Assembly (NCBI GenBank): GCA_913061415.1
Contig: CAJXUD010000010.1
Coordinates: 62,001-126,000 of the forward strand
Direction of reading: 5' to 3'
Source of the DNA: an uncultured Oleispira sp.
GTDB lineage: Bacteria; Pseudomonadota; Gammaproteobacteria; Pseudomonadales; Oceanobacteraceae
Length of the DNA: 64,000 bases
How positions within the stretch are numbered: the stretch's first letter is position 1; every line of letters begins with the position of its first letter. The notes below the pieces were generated by a model that had not been told where the DNA came from, made no database searches, and saw nothing but the letters and a program-made list of their open reading frames with translations. The translations under genes and the position numbers were made by a program. Shown here in pieces: positions 28,635-39,154 of this stretch.

Positions 28635-29183
28635 ATGAAGTATTCATCGGTACAAAAACAATCAGGGGCGGTATTAGCGATTAGTCTTGTACTTTTATCG
28701 GCTATTACATTGCTTGCGGCAATGAATATGCAACGCGCTGGCCTGCAGACTCGTATTACTTCTAATATATTTCACAAAGAAGAAACCTTTAATACGGTAT
28801 TGAGTGATCAAGATAGCTGGTACTTTGATTTATCAAACAGGAATCTAGGCGATCCTATTCTTAGCGCCCCTATAAGACAGTTCAACCTCGATAATGGTAC
28901 TAAAAATTATACACCTGTTGCTTTAACTCCACTCAACCCATCGGGATCCAGCATACAAATACAGGTTGATAATCAACTAATTATGACAGAAGCGGTCAGA
29001 GGCCAAAATTCTTTGGCAGAAGGCGACGAAGCAGGAAATCGAGTTTTATTTCGTTATCACCTATGGTCAAGAGGTGATATCGCTGGTCGCACAGTTGATA
29101 GCTCTACCTCTCAATATCAAGTCTCTGGCATAAGCTTTCCTGCTTTAGATTCCAGTAAAAATTCACTCTATTCACCACCTTAG
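28635..29183 (+). CDS. pilX: Minor pilin PilX
   Basis: From ATG 28635, one base after the pilW stop and preceded by GGAGAAGAA, the product is 182 residues. The N-terminus QSG/AVLAISLVLLSAITLLAA is the PilX_N pattern, which lacks the Glu5 of other pilins. RAGLQTRITSN follows, as in the family. A longer frame starting inside pilW at 28500 is a reading artefact. Confidence 0.88.
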   Translation: MKYSSVQKQSGAVLAISLVLLSAITLLAAMNMQRAGLQTRITSNIFHKEETFNTVLSDQDSWYFDLSNRNLGDPILSAPIRQFNLDNGTKNYTPVALTPLNPSGSSIQIQVDNQLIMTEAVRGQNSLAEGDEAGNRVLFRYHLWSRGDIAGRTVDSSTSQYQVSGISFPALDSSKNSLYSPP

Positions 29184-29203
29184 CCCACAAAAGGATAAAT
29201 CTA

Positions 29204-29557
29204 ATGAAATACCTATTTTCCATACTCGCCATTCTGTTTGCCTTTACAAGTCAAGCAGATATCGTTTCCCGTGATTTAGTGGGGAAGGCAGCAGATATTC
29301 GCCTTACTGGCAATTATCAAGAAGAATCAGGACTTGGGCAGATCCAAGTTCTACTCTGCCCAACTTGCAACAATTACGAACTAACCATTACTCCTGAAAC
29401 TGAAATTTCTAAGGATGGTAAAGCACTCAATCTTAATAAATTAAAAATGCATTTAAAGGCTAATGGACAAGCGCAGATGCGCTTACAATTCCATAAAAAT
29501 AGAAAAACAATTTTCTATATCAGTCTTTTATCTCCAAATAAGGAGTATCTCCAATGA
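29204..29557 (+). CDS. Unrecognised exported 117-residue protein with CxxC, between pilX and pilY1
   Basis: I do not recognise this family. The protein has a clear signal peptide (about 1-18, ending SQA), then a short beta-rich body with a CPTC motif at about residues 53-56 and a Lys-rich C-terminal part. Its stop overlaps the pilY1 start (ATGA), so it is coupled to pilY1. In Pseudomonas the small PilY2 protein lies after pilY1, and that position is empty here. This could be a displaced functional counterpart, a PilY1 chaperone or a disulfide-linked tip component; all three are inference. Confidence 0.7.
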   Translation: MKYLFSILAILFAFTSQADIVSRDLVGKAADIRLTGNYQEESGLGQIQVLLCPTCNNYELTITPETEISKDGKALNLNKLKMHLKANGQAQMRLQFHKNRKTIFYISLLSPNKEYLQ

Positions 29558-32500
29558 AAAATCCTATTAAACGCTATCGCAGCGTAGCAACAACCGCTGC
29601 TCTAACATTATGGTGCTGCTTAGCTCAAGCAGACGACATCGAAATTTATCGAGGAACTCAATCAACGATTAAACCGGTATCCATGATGGTTATTGATACT
29701 TCCGGCAGTATGTCATACTGGGTCCGAGAAGAGGCCCCAGATTATATTCCAGGCACCAACTATAAAGATTTATATCCAATAGATCCTGATGGCAATGTCA
29801 TAAATTATATCGATCCTGAACTGTACTATTTTAATGACGACGACCACTCTGCGAGTGTAATTTCAAGCAGCGATATAAATAGCCTAAACAATCATAAATT
29901 CCCAAAAGATGCCTTGAAGTGTGATGCAGCTCAAGCCAGTATACAAACTGAAGGATTTTATGGCGATCAATTCAAGCGCTGGAACTCATCTAATTCAGTT
30001 TGGGATCCTTCATTATCTGAACTAAAGAGAGTTAAAGTGGGGCGGAGATACCGCTGGCGCTGGGTAGCTCCAGAAACTCCACGAGGTGATGCTAACGACG
30101 TAAGCGCAATTATTGATTGTAAAGCTGACGAAACTAACTCCTCCAATAAATACATTAAAGCTGACACAGGCCGGAGCAACCAATACTTATCATTTAAAGA
30201 CGGTAGTTACTACGACGCTTGGAGTAATTACTTCCCATATATCTATAGCGGCAATTACATTAACTACCTAATTTATAAAAATGAATATAAAGATGTCCTT
30301 ATTGGTCCCCAAAAATCAAGAATGCAAATTACGAAAGAAGCGGCCACATCACTTGTTAATACAACTGGCGGTATTCAGCTAGGTCTAGCGCGTTTCAATA
30401 CATTTGGTAATGGCGGCATGATTGATATTGCAGCAGCCGACATAGAAAGTATTCGCAGTAACTTTACAACAACTATTGATAGATACCTTCCATGGAATGG
30501 TACGCCTCTTAGTGAAGCGTTTTATGAAACTGCACAATACCTCAGAGGTGGACCTGTTGCTTATGGAAAAGACTCTTCTGCTCGCTTTCAGTACTCAAAC
30601 ACAACACTTCTCAGAGAAAGTAATGGCTTTATTGATTACGATGATAACTCGAGACGTACCTATACACAGTACAACCCAAGTGTCGCTTCATCTCGAGTAG
30701 GTAATACATACAAATCACCTATTAGTACAGCTTGTAACGCTACGAGTAACCTTGTACTTTTCACGGATGGCGACCCTTCTGATTCCGATACAAGCGCGAA
30801 CGATGAAATTCGTGCTTTGTTAAAAGATGCCAACATCGATTTTCAAACAGAACCGGGTTTAAACGATTACGATAGAAGCGTCTTAACAAATAACTGTGAT
30901 GGTCCAGGTAAGTGCGCTGAAGAACTTGCCTACTTTTTAGCCAATGTTGACCAGCGCCCACAGCTGGCTGGCAAACAAACAATTAATACACATGTAATTG
31001 GTGGTTTCTTTGATGAGAATTCAGATGGTACCAGCCTTAATTATATGAAAAATATTGCTAAATATGGTCAGGGAACTTATGTTGCAGCGTCAGACAAAGA
31101 TCAGATTGCCAAAGCATTCAGAACGGCCGTAACAGCAGGTCACGATAAGCCCGTTACCTTCGTTGCCCCAGCTGTATCGGTTAATTCATATAATAGCTTA
31201 GAGCACTTAGATAGCTTATTTTATGCCATGTTTGTACCGTCTACCAGCAACGACTGGAAAGGCAATCTTAAAAGCTATCGCTTAGCTCCAAATGGAACAG
31301 TTGTAGATGCAGAAGGTGACTCTGCCGTTGATACATCCAGCGGACGATTCAAAGAAGCTAGTCGAAGCTACTGGACGGAAAAAGGAACGACCGATGGCGA
31401 AAGCGTCTTAAAAGGTGGTGCCGCAGCTAACTTAACCAAAGAACTCAACATTCTAACGCACCTAAGTGGATCTAAGACTGCACTCGATACGGCTTTAACC
31501 ACCGATACAATCAGTAAAGATGTTCTTGGATTATCCAGCAATACAACTCCCGAGGAACATTCTGCTCTTATTGACTGGCTTAACAGAAAAGAGGGGGAGG
31601 ATACCCGCCTTCAAATGGAAGATCCTCTTCACAGCCGCCCAGTGGTTGTAAACTATGGCTACGACACAGATGCGTCTGGTAATGTTACTCCAAAAGGTGT
31701 CGTCTTTATGGGCACGAATAGCGGTTACTTACATGCTATCGATGCAGACAAGAATGAATTTAAGGAATACTTCTCTTATATCCCTAAAGAGCTATTAGCC
31801 AATGCAGACCTGTATCAGTCTGCCGACCTATACGAACCAAAACCCTATGGCGTCGATGGACCAATCAATTATTGGCATGTAGATGCGAATCAAAACTCCC
31901 AAGTTGATAACGGTGAAAAGGTCTATCTTTATTTCGGCTTACGTCGTGGTGGACGCCACTACTACGCGCTTGATATCACAAATCCTGAAAAGCCTAAATT
32001 TCAATGGCAAATAAATGGTGGTCAAGGTGGTGATTTCGACAAAATGGGAGAATCTTGGTCTCCTATGTCATTAGCCAAAGTTAGGTGGGGTGACTCAGGA
32101 AAAACTAAAGTTGTTCTATTATTTGGCGGCGGCTACGATAATCAAGAAGATACTCGCGCTATTCGAGCACCTCATAGCATAGGGAACTCGGTCTATATGA
32201 TAGATCCCGAGACAGGAGAACTACTATGGAGCGCAAGTAATTCTGGAGCAACAACTAACCTTTCTGATATGACCAGCGCTATTACTAGTGAAATAAAAAC
32301 CATTGATTTTGATGGCGATCAAATCACAGATTATTTCTTCGTGAGTGATTTGGGCGGTCGTATTTGGCGCTTTGATCTCAATGCAGAAATAACTGAAAGC
32401 ATCAGCAAGTCAAACTTTGTTGCAGGTGCTGGTATGATTTTTGACGCCAACAATAATAGCGCTAACTATCAACGTTTTTATGATGCGCCTAGTGTTTCTT

Positions 32501-33171
32501 ACTTCTATGATAAAGAGACAAAAGAGAAATTTCTGACCGTTTCAATTGGTTCAGGCTATCGTGCGCATCCACTACAGGCGGCTGATCAAGATAGTTTCTA
32601 TATTATTAAAGATCATAATATAGTTGCACCCCCTGCTACTTACGATACTTTGGATAGGGGAGATATGGTGGATATTCCCGCTACTGCAACAAGCACGGCA
32701 TACTCACCTAAAGGGTGGAAGTATGATCTTACTACAGGTGAAAAAGTGCTTTCTCCCTCTTTAACGGCAAATGGACATATGTATTTCACCACATTCTCTC
32801 CTAAATCCATTGCAAATACAGTTGCTGGCTGTAATGCGGATATTGGTAATGCAAAAGCCTATGCCATTGCCTTTAACCCGTCGGCACCTGAAATATCGTC
32901 TGAAACTATTATTAGTGACGGCCCACCTCCCGCCCCTATTGAGTTAACGACAGGGGGCGGTGGGCAGAAGGAATTTTGCTTGGACAACCCTAGCCATGAA
33001 AGCTGTCAGCCAGAAGAAGAGGATGAAGACTGTGAAGATACAAACTCTTGCCCACCACCAAAACCTGAGTGTGAAGCCTCAGTCTCTGTGATTCTAAGTG
33101 GTACCAGTGTCATTGCAGGCGGATCTGATCAGTGCGAGTTGCTCAAAAGAAACTTTTGGCGATCGCTATAA
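29554..33171 (+). CDS. pilY1: Type IV pilus tip-associated adhesin PilY1
   Basis: The 1205-residue protein has a signal peptide (about 1-26), then a von Willebrand A-like N-terminal half with a MIDAS motif DTSGS (Asp48, Ser50, Ser52) and VLFTDGDPSDSD. The C-terminal PilY1 beta-propeller domain (about 650-1100) carries KGVVFMGTNSGYLHAID, a DxNxNxxxD calcium-type loop in HVDANQNSQVDNGE, and DLGGRIWRFDLN. PilY1 is a pilus-tip and surface-sensing protein that promotes extension. A Cys-rich, acidic tail (about 1145-1205, at least eight Cys) follows the propeller and is unusual. Confidence 0.94.
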   Translation: MKNPIKRYRSVATTAALTLWCCLAQADDIEIYRGTQSTIKPVSMMVIDTSGSMSYWVREEAPDYIPGTNYKDLYPIDPDGNVINYIDPELYYFNDDDHSASVISSSDINSLNNHKFPKDALKCDAAQASIQTEGFYGDQFKRWNSSNSVWDPSLSELKRVKVGRRYRWRWVAPETPRGDANDVSAIIDCKADETNSSNKYIKADTGRSNQYLSFKDGSYYDAWSNYFPYIYSGNYINYLIYKNEYKDVLIGPQKSRMQITKEAATSLVNTTGGIQLGLARFNTFGNGGMIDIAAADIESIRSNFTTTIDRYLPWNGTPLSEAFYETAQYLRGGPVAYGKDSSARFQYSNTTLLRESNGFIDYDDNSRRTYTQYNPSVASSRVGNTYKSPISTACNATSNLVLFTDGDPSDSDTSANDEIRALLKDANIDFQTEPGLNDYDRSVLTNNCDGPGKCAEELAYFLANVDQRPQLAGKQTINTHVIGGFFDENSDGTSLNYMKNIAKYGQGTYVAASDKDQIAKAFRTAVTAGHDKPVTFVAPAVSVNSYNSLEHLDSLFYAMFVPSTSNDWKGNLKSYRLAPNGTVVDAEGDSAVDTSSGRFKEASRSYWTEKGTTDGESVLKGGAAANLTKELNILTHLSGSKTALDTALTTDTISKDVLGLSSNTTPEEHSALIDWLNRKEGEDTRLQMEDPLHSRPVVVNYGYDTDASGNVTPKGVVFMGTNSGYLHAIDADKNEFKEYFSYIPKELLANADLYQSADLYEPKPYGVDGPINYWHVDANQNSQVDNGEKVYLYFGLRRGGRHYYALDITNPEKPKFQWQINGGQGGDFDKMGESWSPMSLAKVRWGDSGKTKVVLLFGGGYDNQEDTRAIRAPHSIGNSVYMIDPETGELLWSASNSGATTNLSDMTSAITSEIKTIDFDGDQITDYFFVSDLGGRIWRFDLNAEITESISKSNFVAGAGMIFDANNNSANYQRFYDAPSVSYFYDKETKEKFLTVSIGSGYRAHPLQAADQDSFYIIKDHNIVAPPATYDTLDRGDMVDIPATATSTAYSPKGWKYDLTTGEKVLSPSLTANGHMYFTTFSPKSIANTVAGCNADIGNAKAYAIAFNPSAPEISSETIISDGPPPAPIELTTGGGGQKEFCLDNPSHESCQPEEEDEDCEDTNSCPPPKPECEASVSVILSGTSVIAGGSDQCELLKRNFWRSL

Positions 33172-33190
33172 GCAATAGCATAATTTATAA

Positions 33191-33245
33191 CCCATAACAG
33201 CAAGCCCCATAGCAACTCAATACCTTGAGCTGTTATGGGGCATTT
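33191..33245 (+). promoter_or_regulatory. Mutually exclusive hairpins between pilY1 and pilE
   Basis: The arm CTGTTATGGG (33230-33239) is perfectly complementary to CCCATAACAG (33191-33200). It is also part of a longer stem: the segment starting GCCCCATA at 33204 pairs with the one ending TATGGGGC at 33241, 17 positions with one wobble and one mismatch, followed by ATTTT. The second form resembles a terminator and ends only 20 bases before the pilE ATG. Confidence 0.6.
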
Positions 33246-33260
33246 TGCAGTAGGCTAAAA

Positions 33261-33779
33261 ATGAAACAACGCGGTTTTACCTTAATTGAACTAATGATAG
33301 TAGTTGCTATTATTGGCATTCTTGCAAGTGTAGTAATGCCCAGCTACCGAAATTATATATTAGAGAGTCAGCGTGAAGATACGATGACAAAACTTTTACA
33401 AGTAGTGCAACTTCAAGAGCGTTTCTATCTCAATAACGCCAGATACGCACCGGCAATGGTAGACCTCAACTATGATGTTGACGCACTCGGCCAATGGGTC
33501 ATAACCTACAATGGAATCAATACCTATGGGGTTCGTATTGGCCAGTGCGATGATGGGGTCATCTATCCTGATAATCCACCCGCGACAGAGTGCTTTATTG
33601 CGATAGCGACACCGATTAGTGGAGATGCTGGTGAGGACGCATTTATGGGACTTCTAGCTGCTGATAATCGTGGGCGTAAAGTGTGGGACTTCAATAAATT
33701 GGTTATCCGAGACTGGGATGGTAATGATTTACTTGATGCAAGATGCCCTGAATGCATTCTGGCTCGCAATACCTATTAG
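33261..33779 (+). CDS. pilE: Minor pilin PilE
   Basis: From ATG 33261 the protein is 172 residues: leader MKQRG/ then [24 protein letters not shown], with canonical Gly at -1 and Glu5. The ComP/PilE-type globular domain has Cys pairs at about 103/115 and 162/165. It closes the minor pilin operon as in Pseudomonas, but a large hairpin in its leader may give it separate control. A frame opening at 33225 is longer but lacks a ribosome site and runs through the hairpin. Confidence 0.9.
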   Translation: MKQRGFTLIELMIVVAIIGILASVVMPSYRNYILESQREDTMTKLLQVVQLQERFYLNNARYAPAMVDLNYDVDALGQWVITYNGINTYGVRIGQCDDGVIYPDNPPATECFIAIATPISGDAGEDAFMGLLAADNRGRKVWDFNKLVIRDWDGNDLLDARCPECILARNTY

Positions 33780-33806
33780 AATTAGCAATCTATTTACTAT
33801 GTACTC

Positions 33807-33838
33807 TTAACTCAGAGCGAATTATTGCTCTGAGTTAA
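33807..33838. terminator. Bidirectional terminator between pilE and ispH
   Basis: TTAACTCAGAGC (33807-33818) and GCTCTGAGTTAA (33827-33838) form a perfect 12-bp stem around GAATTATT, between convergent genes. Confidence 0.75.
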
Positions 33839-33842
33839 CCAA

Positions 33843-34787
33843 TCAAACCTCAACCAACCTCAACTCTTTCGGCAAAGAAAACACAACATTCTCTTCTTGT
33901 CCCTGCAGCTCTTCTGGCACTTCGCCGCCCCATTCTTTCAAGCGATCCACTACAGATTGCACAAGGATTTCAGGAGCAGAAGCGCCAGCGGTAATACCAA
34001 TACTTTCAATACCCTCTAACCATTCTTTTTGAATCTCTTCAGCGTTATCAATTAAGTACGCTTTTGCCCCCATGCGCTCGCCCAGTTCGCGCAAGCGGTT
34101 GGAGTTAGAACTGTTCGGCGAACCCACCACCAATAACAACTCTGTGCCTGTCGCTAATACTTTTACCGCGTCTTGGCGGTTTTGAGTGGCGTAGCAAATA
34201 TCATCTTTGCGTGGGCCTTCTATTTTTTCAAACTTGGCGCGTAAGGCTTCAATGACTTTCGCGGTATCATCCATTGAAAGCGTAGTTTGGGTGACGTAAT
34301 AAAGTGCTTCTGGGTTTTCAACTTCTAGTGCGGCAACATCTTCTTCATCTTCGACTAGATAAATATTTCCGCCATTAGAGTGATCATACTGCCCCATGGT
34401 CCCTTCAACTTCTGGATGGCCTTTATGGCCAATCAGAATACATTCACTGCCGTCGGCACTGTAGCGGCTAACTTCTAAATGTACTTTCGTCACAAGCGGG
34501 CAGGTTGCATCAAATACTTTCAAGCCACGAGCGGTTGCTTCGTTACGCACGGTTTGTGATACACCATGAGCTGAGAAAATCACGATACTGTCATCAGGTA
34601 CTTCATGAAGCTCATCAACAAATACTGCACCGCGGTCCCGTAAACCATTCACCACAAATTTGTTATGCACCACTTCATGGCGAACATAAATAGGCGGCTC
34701 GAATAAATCCAAAGCACGATTTACGATATCAATTGCGCGATCAACACCCGCGCAAAAACCACGAGGGTTCGCCATTTTAATTTTCAT
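33843..34787 (-). CDS. ispH: 4-hydroxy-3-methylbut-2-enyl diphosphate reductase
   Basis: IspH (LytB) is the last enzyme of the MEP pathway and yields IPP and DMAPP. The 314-residue protein has the three [4Fe-4S] cysteines in [21 protein letters not shown] and [17 protein letters not shown] and [12 protein letters not shown] bind the substrate. It abuts fkpB with no intergenic base and belongs to the ribF-ileS-lspA-fkpB-ispH series. Confidence 0.97.
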   Translation of the reverse strand: MKIKMANPRGFCAGVDRAIDIVNRALDLFEPPIYVRHEVVHNKFVVNGLRDRGAVFVDELHEVPDDSIVIFSAHGVSQTVRNEATARGLKVFDATCPLVTKVHLEVSRYSADGSECILIGHKGHPEVEGTMGQYDHSNGGNIYLVEDEEDVAALEVENPEALYYVTQTTLSMDDTAKVIEALRAKFEKIEGPRKDDICYATQNRQDAVKVLATGTELLLVVGSPNSSNSNRLRELGERMGAKAYLIDNAEEIQKEWLEGIESIGITAGASAPEILVQSVVDRLKEWGGEVPEELQGQEENVVFSLPKELRLVEV

Positions 34788-35273
34788 TTATGCTTCTGCC
34801 CAGTCTGCATCAGTCACGGAAAGAATCTGAACTTCAAACTCTAAATCTTTACCTGCCAACGGGTGATTAAAATCAACTGTTACATAATCACCTTCAATAG
34901 ATTTAATCACACCCGGCAATTCTGCTTTAGCCGCATCGGCAAACGATACCACCAATCCTGGCGACAACGGCATATCAACAGCAAAGCTAGAGCGCTTCAT
35001 TTCTTGAATATTCTGAGGGTTTGTTTGACCAAACGCTTTTTCAGCAGGCACAGTAAAGGTTTTATGATCGCCTGTTGTTAGGCCAATTAAGAATTCTTCA
35101 AAGCCCGGTAATAAATTACCATCGCCTAATACAAACTCAGCAGGTTTTGCATTAAAGGTTGAATCAACTTCGTCTTTTTTACGCGTGCCATCCGTTGCAA
35201 TGCCGTCCATGCGTAATGCAAAATGCATTGAAACTTTTGAATCAGCAGCAATCGTTTGAATAGAATGAGACAT
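34788..35273 (-). CDS. fkpB: FKBP-type peptidyl-prolyl isomerase (FkpB/SlpA)
   Basis: The 161-residue protein has the SlyD/FkpB architecture: an FKBP domain interrupted by an insert-in-flap chaperone domain. VSMHFALRMDG, FVLGDGNLLPGFEEFLIGL, KAFGQTNPQNIQ and VDFNHPLAGKDLEFEVQI are family segments. There is no signal peptide, so it is cytosolic. Conserved lspA-fkpB-ispH context. Confidence 0.94.
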   Translation of the reverse strand: MSHSIQTIAADSKVSMHFALRMDGIATDGTRKKDEVDSTFNAKPAEFVLGDGNLLPGFEEFLIGLTTGDHKTFTVPAEKAFGQTNPQNIQEMKRSSFAVDMPLSPGLVVSFADAAKAELPGVIKSIEGDYVTVDFNHPLAGKDLEFEVQILSVTDADWAEA

Positions 35274-35285
35274 TATTCGTTACCT

Positions 35286-35831
35286 TTATTCTTTATCGGT
35301 AGAGGACAAAACAGCGGCTGCTTTCGCAGCGGCTTTTTCTCGACGTGCTTCAAATACCACATCAAGGCCTAGCATAATCGCACCAACGGTAATAGCGCTG
35401 TCGGCAATGTTAAAAGCAGGGAAATAAGAACCTGACCAATGAATTGAAATAAAATCAATGACATGGCCATACACTAAGCGATCAAATAGATTACCTAGTG
35501 CGCCGCCTAAAATAAGGGTTAGCGCAACCGCCATCCACTTATTTGCGCGTGGTAATTTATGCAGCCAGCTGATTAACATCACGCTAACGCCTACGGCTAT
35601 CGCAGTAAAAAACCAACGCTGCCAGCCATCTTCACCGGCAAGAAAGCTAAACGCTGCGCCAGGGTTATAAAGCAGTGTTAAATCAAATACCGGAAATACC
35701 GGCACAGGCTGACCATAGGTTAAAAAGTTTTCGGCAAGTTGCTTGGTAATCAGGTCGAACGCAATCACGAAGACAGATAACCACAACCAAATCAGGGCGG
35801 AGGGTTCCCCAGCCTTTCGTTCTTGATTCAT
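35286..35831 (-). CDS. lspA: Lipoprotein signal peptidase II
   Basis: LspA removes signal peptides from prolipoproteins (such as BamD here) at the inner membrane. The 181-residue protein has four membrane helices. The family motifs LYNPGAAFSFLA, GNLFDRLVYGHVIDFI and FPAFNIADSAI contain the two catalytic aspartates. The N-terminus is slightly long, and a charged C-terminal tail (RREKAAAKAAA) is present. It follows ileS as in most gammaproteobacteria. Confidence 0.96.
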   Translation of the reverse strand: MNQERKAGEPSALIWLWLSVFVIAFDLITKQLAENFLTYGQPVPVFPVFDLTLLYNPGAAFSFLAGEDGWQRWFFTAIAVGVSVMLISWLHKLPRANKWMAVALTLILGGALGNLFDRLVYGHVIDFISIHWSGSYFPAFNIADSAITVGAIMLGLDVVFEARREKAAAKAAAVLSSTDKE

Positions 35832-35939
35832 GCTAAATTACTCAATTTTTTTGTACTGATTGACGTGACTTTTTAATCACGCCAATCATTCACTATTTAT
35901 CGGCATGCTTAGCAAACTAAACACGACACACAATAAATG

Positions 35940-38918
35940 TTATGCAAAGTGACGAATTTCACCTTCACCCGCAATATTCGTTACGCAGCGAGAACATAAG
36001 GTCGCATGTTCAGGATGCATACCCACTGTGACATTATGATGCCAGCAACGTTCACACTTCTCAGCCGTTGATGCAGAAAGCGATAAACGCAAACCACTAA
36101 CGTCTGTTTTTTGTGTGCTTGCTTCATCCGCATCGGCTAACGCTTTAACGTCAGCAGTCGAAGTGATCGTTACGAAACGAAGTTCTTCGCCTAATTTTTC
36201 TAACTGAGGCTTCAAGGTCTCATCAGCAAACAAAGTAACATCAGCGGCTAAACTAGAGCCTACTTTTTTATCACTACGCGCTTCTTCTAGAATCTTATTC
36301 ACAGCTGTTTTAACGGCCATGATTTGACGCCAGTAATTATCGTCTAAACTCAAATCATTAACTTGAGGTAGCTCATACCATTCGGCAAGTAGCACTGATC
36401 TTTCACGCTCAATAGCATTACCTTCTGCATCAACTGCAACTGGCAATACATCCCAAATCTCTTCAGCCGTGAAACTTAATACCGGAGCAATCCAACGTAC
36501 CATCGCTTCCGCAATATGATACAAGGCCGTTTGCGCACTACGACGCGCAAGACCATCGGCCTTACAGGTGTACTGACGATCTTTAATAATGTCTAAGTAG
36601 AAAGAACCCAGCTCGCCAACGCTGAAGTTCATCAACAATTTGGTTAAGCCGCTGAAGTTATAATCGTTATAAAGCGCTTTAACTTGCTTATCCATATTGC
36701 TTGCATGATTTAAAATCCAAGCATCCAATGGCAACATATCTTCTACCGCGACCAAATCCGTTTTCGGATTAAAGCCTGCAATGTTAGCCAACAAGAAACG
36801 ACAGGTATTACGGATACGACGATACGCGTCGGCGTTACGTTTTAGGATCTCATCAGAAACTGTCATCTCAGTGCTGTAGTCAGTATCGGCTACCCACCAG
36901 CGTAAAATATCAGCGCCTAACTTATCCATCACTTCGATAGGCGATACGGTATTACCGATCGACTTCGACATCTTGCGGCCTTGCGCATCAACAGTAAAAC
37001 CGTGAGTCAACGCTGTTTTATAAGGCGCTTCGGCTTTAGCAGCAACCGAGGTCAATAATGAAGACTGGAACCAACCACGGTGTTGATCTGAGCCTTCAAG
37101 GTACAAATCAGCCGGTGAACGTAAACCATCACGCTCATCAAGAACTGCCGCATGCGTTACACCAGAATCGAACCATACGTCTAAAGTATCGGTAACTTTC
37201 ACATAGTTTTCTGCGTCTTCAGCACTTAGTAAATCAGCAGTTTCTAATTCGAACCACGCATCAATACCCTTTTCTTCAACCTTAATCGCAACTTTCTCGA
37301 TTAGAGCTTTGCTATCTGGGTGAAGTGCTGAGGTTTCTTTATGCACGAATAAAGCAATCGGAACCCCCCAGGTACGCTGGCGAGAAATACACCAATCAGG
37401 GCGACCATTCATCATGCCTTCGATACGAGCTTTACCCCAGCTTGGGCGCCATTCAATATCGTGCTCTACTGCATGCATCGCTTGTGATAACAAAGAGTTA
37501 TCGGCATTTTTTGCTTCCATTGCAATAAACCACTGCGGGGTTGCACGGAAAATAATCGGCGTTTTGTGGCGCCAGCAATGTGGGTAGCTGTGCTCGATTT
37601 TCAATTTCTTAATTAGGGCATTCGGTGTTCCGATTTGCGGATCACCCAAAATACCCAATACGCGGAAAACACCTTTATCAGCAACCGACAAGCCTGAAAG
37701 CTCTAAACTTTCTAAAGCAGGGTTATTGATAAATGTGCCTTCGGCGCTAACCAAAATCATCTCAGCAGCAATGCCGTATTGATTACAAACCGTATAATCG
37801 TCCGCACCGTGCATAGGCGCCGTATGAACAGAACCTGTACCCGCATCAGCGGTTACGTGAGTGCCCGTAATGACGGGAACTTGTTTAAGACCTGCACCAT
37901 TCGCTGTTGGCATAAACGGATGATTTACAGAGAAAGGCGCAGAGTTTTGCTCAGGCAACTGACCAAAGGCCTCACCTTTAGCATTGGCGATCACGGCGAA
38001 ATCAGTGATGCCATAACGGCCCATTGCATCTTCAACAAGCGCAGTGGCTAATACTAATATTTCACTTTGCTCACTTTCAGTATTAATGTGAACTAAGGAG
38101 TATTCTAATTCTGGATGAACAGAAACCGCTTCGTTAGCTGGCAAAGTCCAAGGGGTTGTTGTCCAGATAACCATGTTCGCAGTTTTGTCAGACAATGCAC
38201 TATCTGCACCAAACGCATTTAATAATGCCGCGGTATCAGTGAACGCAAATTTCACATCAATAGAAATCGATTTTTTATCTTGGTATTCAACTTCTGCTTC
38301 CGCTAATGCAGAACCACAATCCATACACCAGTTAACTGGCTTAAAGCCTTTTTCTAGGTGACCGTTATCGGCAATTTTACCCAGAGTACGAATGATGTTG
38401 GCTTCGAATTTGAAGTCCATCGTTAGGTAAGGATTTTCCCAATCACCTAAAACCATCAAACGTTTAAAACCTTCACGCTGGCCGTTTACTTGCTCAGCCG
38501 CGTACTCACGACAATGCTGACGGAACTGCGCAGGGGTGACTTTATCACCGGCCTTGCCAACTTTTTCTTCAACTTTTAATTCAATCGGTAAACCGTGGCA
38601 GTCCCAACCAGGAACGTAAGGCGCATCGAAGCCAGCCATGGTTTTAGACTTGATGATGATGTCTTTTAAAACCTTATTTACCGCATGACCAATGTGAATA
38701 TCACCGTTCGCGTAAGGAGGACCATCGTGCAAAATAAACTGTTCACGACCAGAGCGGGCATTACGAATTTGCTTATACAAACCCATATCTTGCCATTGAG
38801 CCAATAATTCAGGCTCACGCTGCGCCAAATTTCCACGCATTGGGAAATCGGTTTCTGGCAAGTTTAATGTCGCCTTATATTGGCTCTCTACTTTTCCCGC
38901 TTGGTCTTTTTTGGTCAT
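35940..38918 (-). CDS. ileS: Isoleucyl-tRNA synthetase
   Basis: The 992-residue class I synthetase has the HIGH motif (DIHIGHAVN), the KMSKS motif ([10 protein letters not shown]), an editing domain ([26 protein letters not shown]) and a C-terminal zinc ribbon (CERCWHH and CSRC). It is some 50 residues longer than typical gammaproteobacterial IleS; short insertions in the editing domain (around 215-320) account for part of this. The first AUG follows a GGAAG box. Confidence 0.97.
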   Translation of the reverse strand: MTKKDQAGKVESQYKATLNLPETDFPMRGNLAQREPELLAQWQDMGLYKQIRNARSGREQFILHDGPPYANGDIHIGHAVNKVLKDIIIKSKTMAGFDAPYVPGWDCHGLPIELKVEEKVGKAGDKVTPAQFRQHCREYAAEQVNGQREGFKRLMVLGDWENPYLTMDFKFEANIIRTLGKIADNGHLEKGFKPVNWCMDCGSALAEAEVEYQDKKSISIDVKFAFTDTAALLNAFGADSALSDKTANMVIWTTTPWTLPANEAVSVHPELEYSLVHINTESEQSEILVLATALVEDAMGRYGITDFAVIANAKGEAFGQLPEQNSAPFSVNHPFMPTANGAGLKQVPVITGTHVTADAGTGSVHTAPMHGADDYTVCNQYGIAAEMILVSAEGTFINNPALESLELSGLSVADKGVFRVLGILGDPQIGTPNALIKKLKIEHSYPHCWRHKTPIIFRATPQWFIAMEAKNADNSLLSQAMHAVEHDIEWRPSWGKARIEGMMNGRPDWCISRQRTWGVPIALFVHKETSALHPDSKALIEKVAIKVEEKGIDAWFELETADLLSAEDAENYVKVTDTLDVWFDSGVTHAAVLDERDGLRSPADLYLEGSDQHRGWFQSSLLTSVAAKAEAPYKTALTHGFTVDAQGRKMSKSIGNTVSPIEVMDKLGADILRWWVADTDYSTEMTVSDEILKRNADAYRRIRNTCRFLLANIAGFNPKTDLVAVEDMLPLDAWILNHASNMDKQVKALYNDYNFSGLTKLLMNFSVGELGSFYLDIIKDRQYTCKADGLARRSAQTALYHIAEAMVRWIAPVLSFTAEEIWDVLPVAVDAEGNAIERERSVLLAEWYELPQVNDLSLDDNYWRQIMAVKTAVNKILEEARSDKKVGSSLAADVTLFADETLKPQLEKLGEELRFVTITSTADVKALADADEASTQKTDVSGLRLSLSASTAEKCERCWHHNVTVGMHPEHATLCSRCVTNIAGEGEIRHFA

Positions 38919-38995
38919 TTTTCTTCCAACTATAATCTGCCGTTAGGCTCTTATGTTTTAAATAATTTGTATGTCCAAATCGACTCAGTCTAATC

Positions 38996-39107
38996 AAAGA
39001 CATGATGAGGTATTTATTCCGCTAGACGCCGTAAATATGTCCCTATAGGCTTGAGCTCGGCATCCATGCCTCACACACTAGCTACTTAAATACCTCATCA
39101 TGTCTTT
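38996..39107. repeat. Palindromic element with 21-bp perfect terminal inverted repeat
   Basis: The arms 38996-39016 and 39087-39107 are perfect reverse complements (first arm starts AAAGACATGATGAGG). Inside the 70-bp centre are GCTAG/CTAGC, CCCTATAGG and a small hairpin GGCAT-CC-ATGCC at 39059-39070. It occupies most of the 236-bp gap between ribF and ileS. Core sequence is shared with the element at 47570-47690. It has no coding capacity, so a MITE-like or other dispersed palindromic repeat is most likely. Confidence 0.75.
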
Positions 39108-39154
39108 TAGCATCACTCGATGCGCTAAATCGTTTGTTTCTATATTTTAACTTT

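Noticed and set aside
33225-33260. Possible sigma-54 promoter (TGGGGCATTTTGC) before pilE, suggested by nearby PilR
   Set aside because: GG and GC are 8 bases apart instead of 10, and the sequence is explained by the hairpin.
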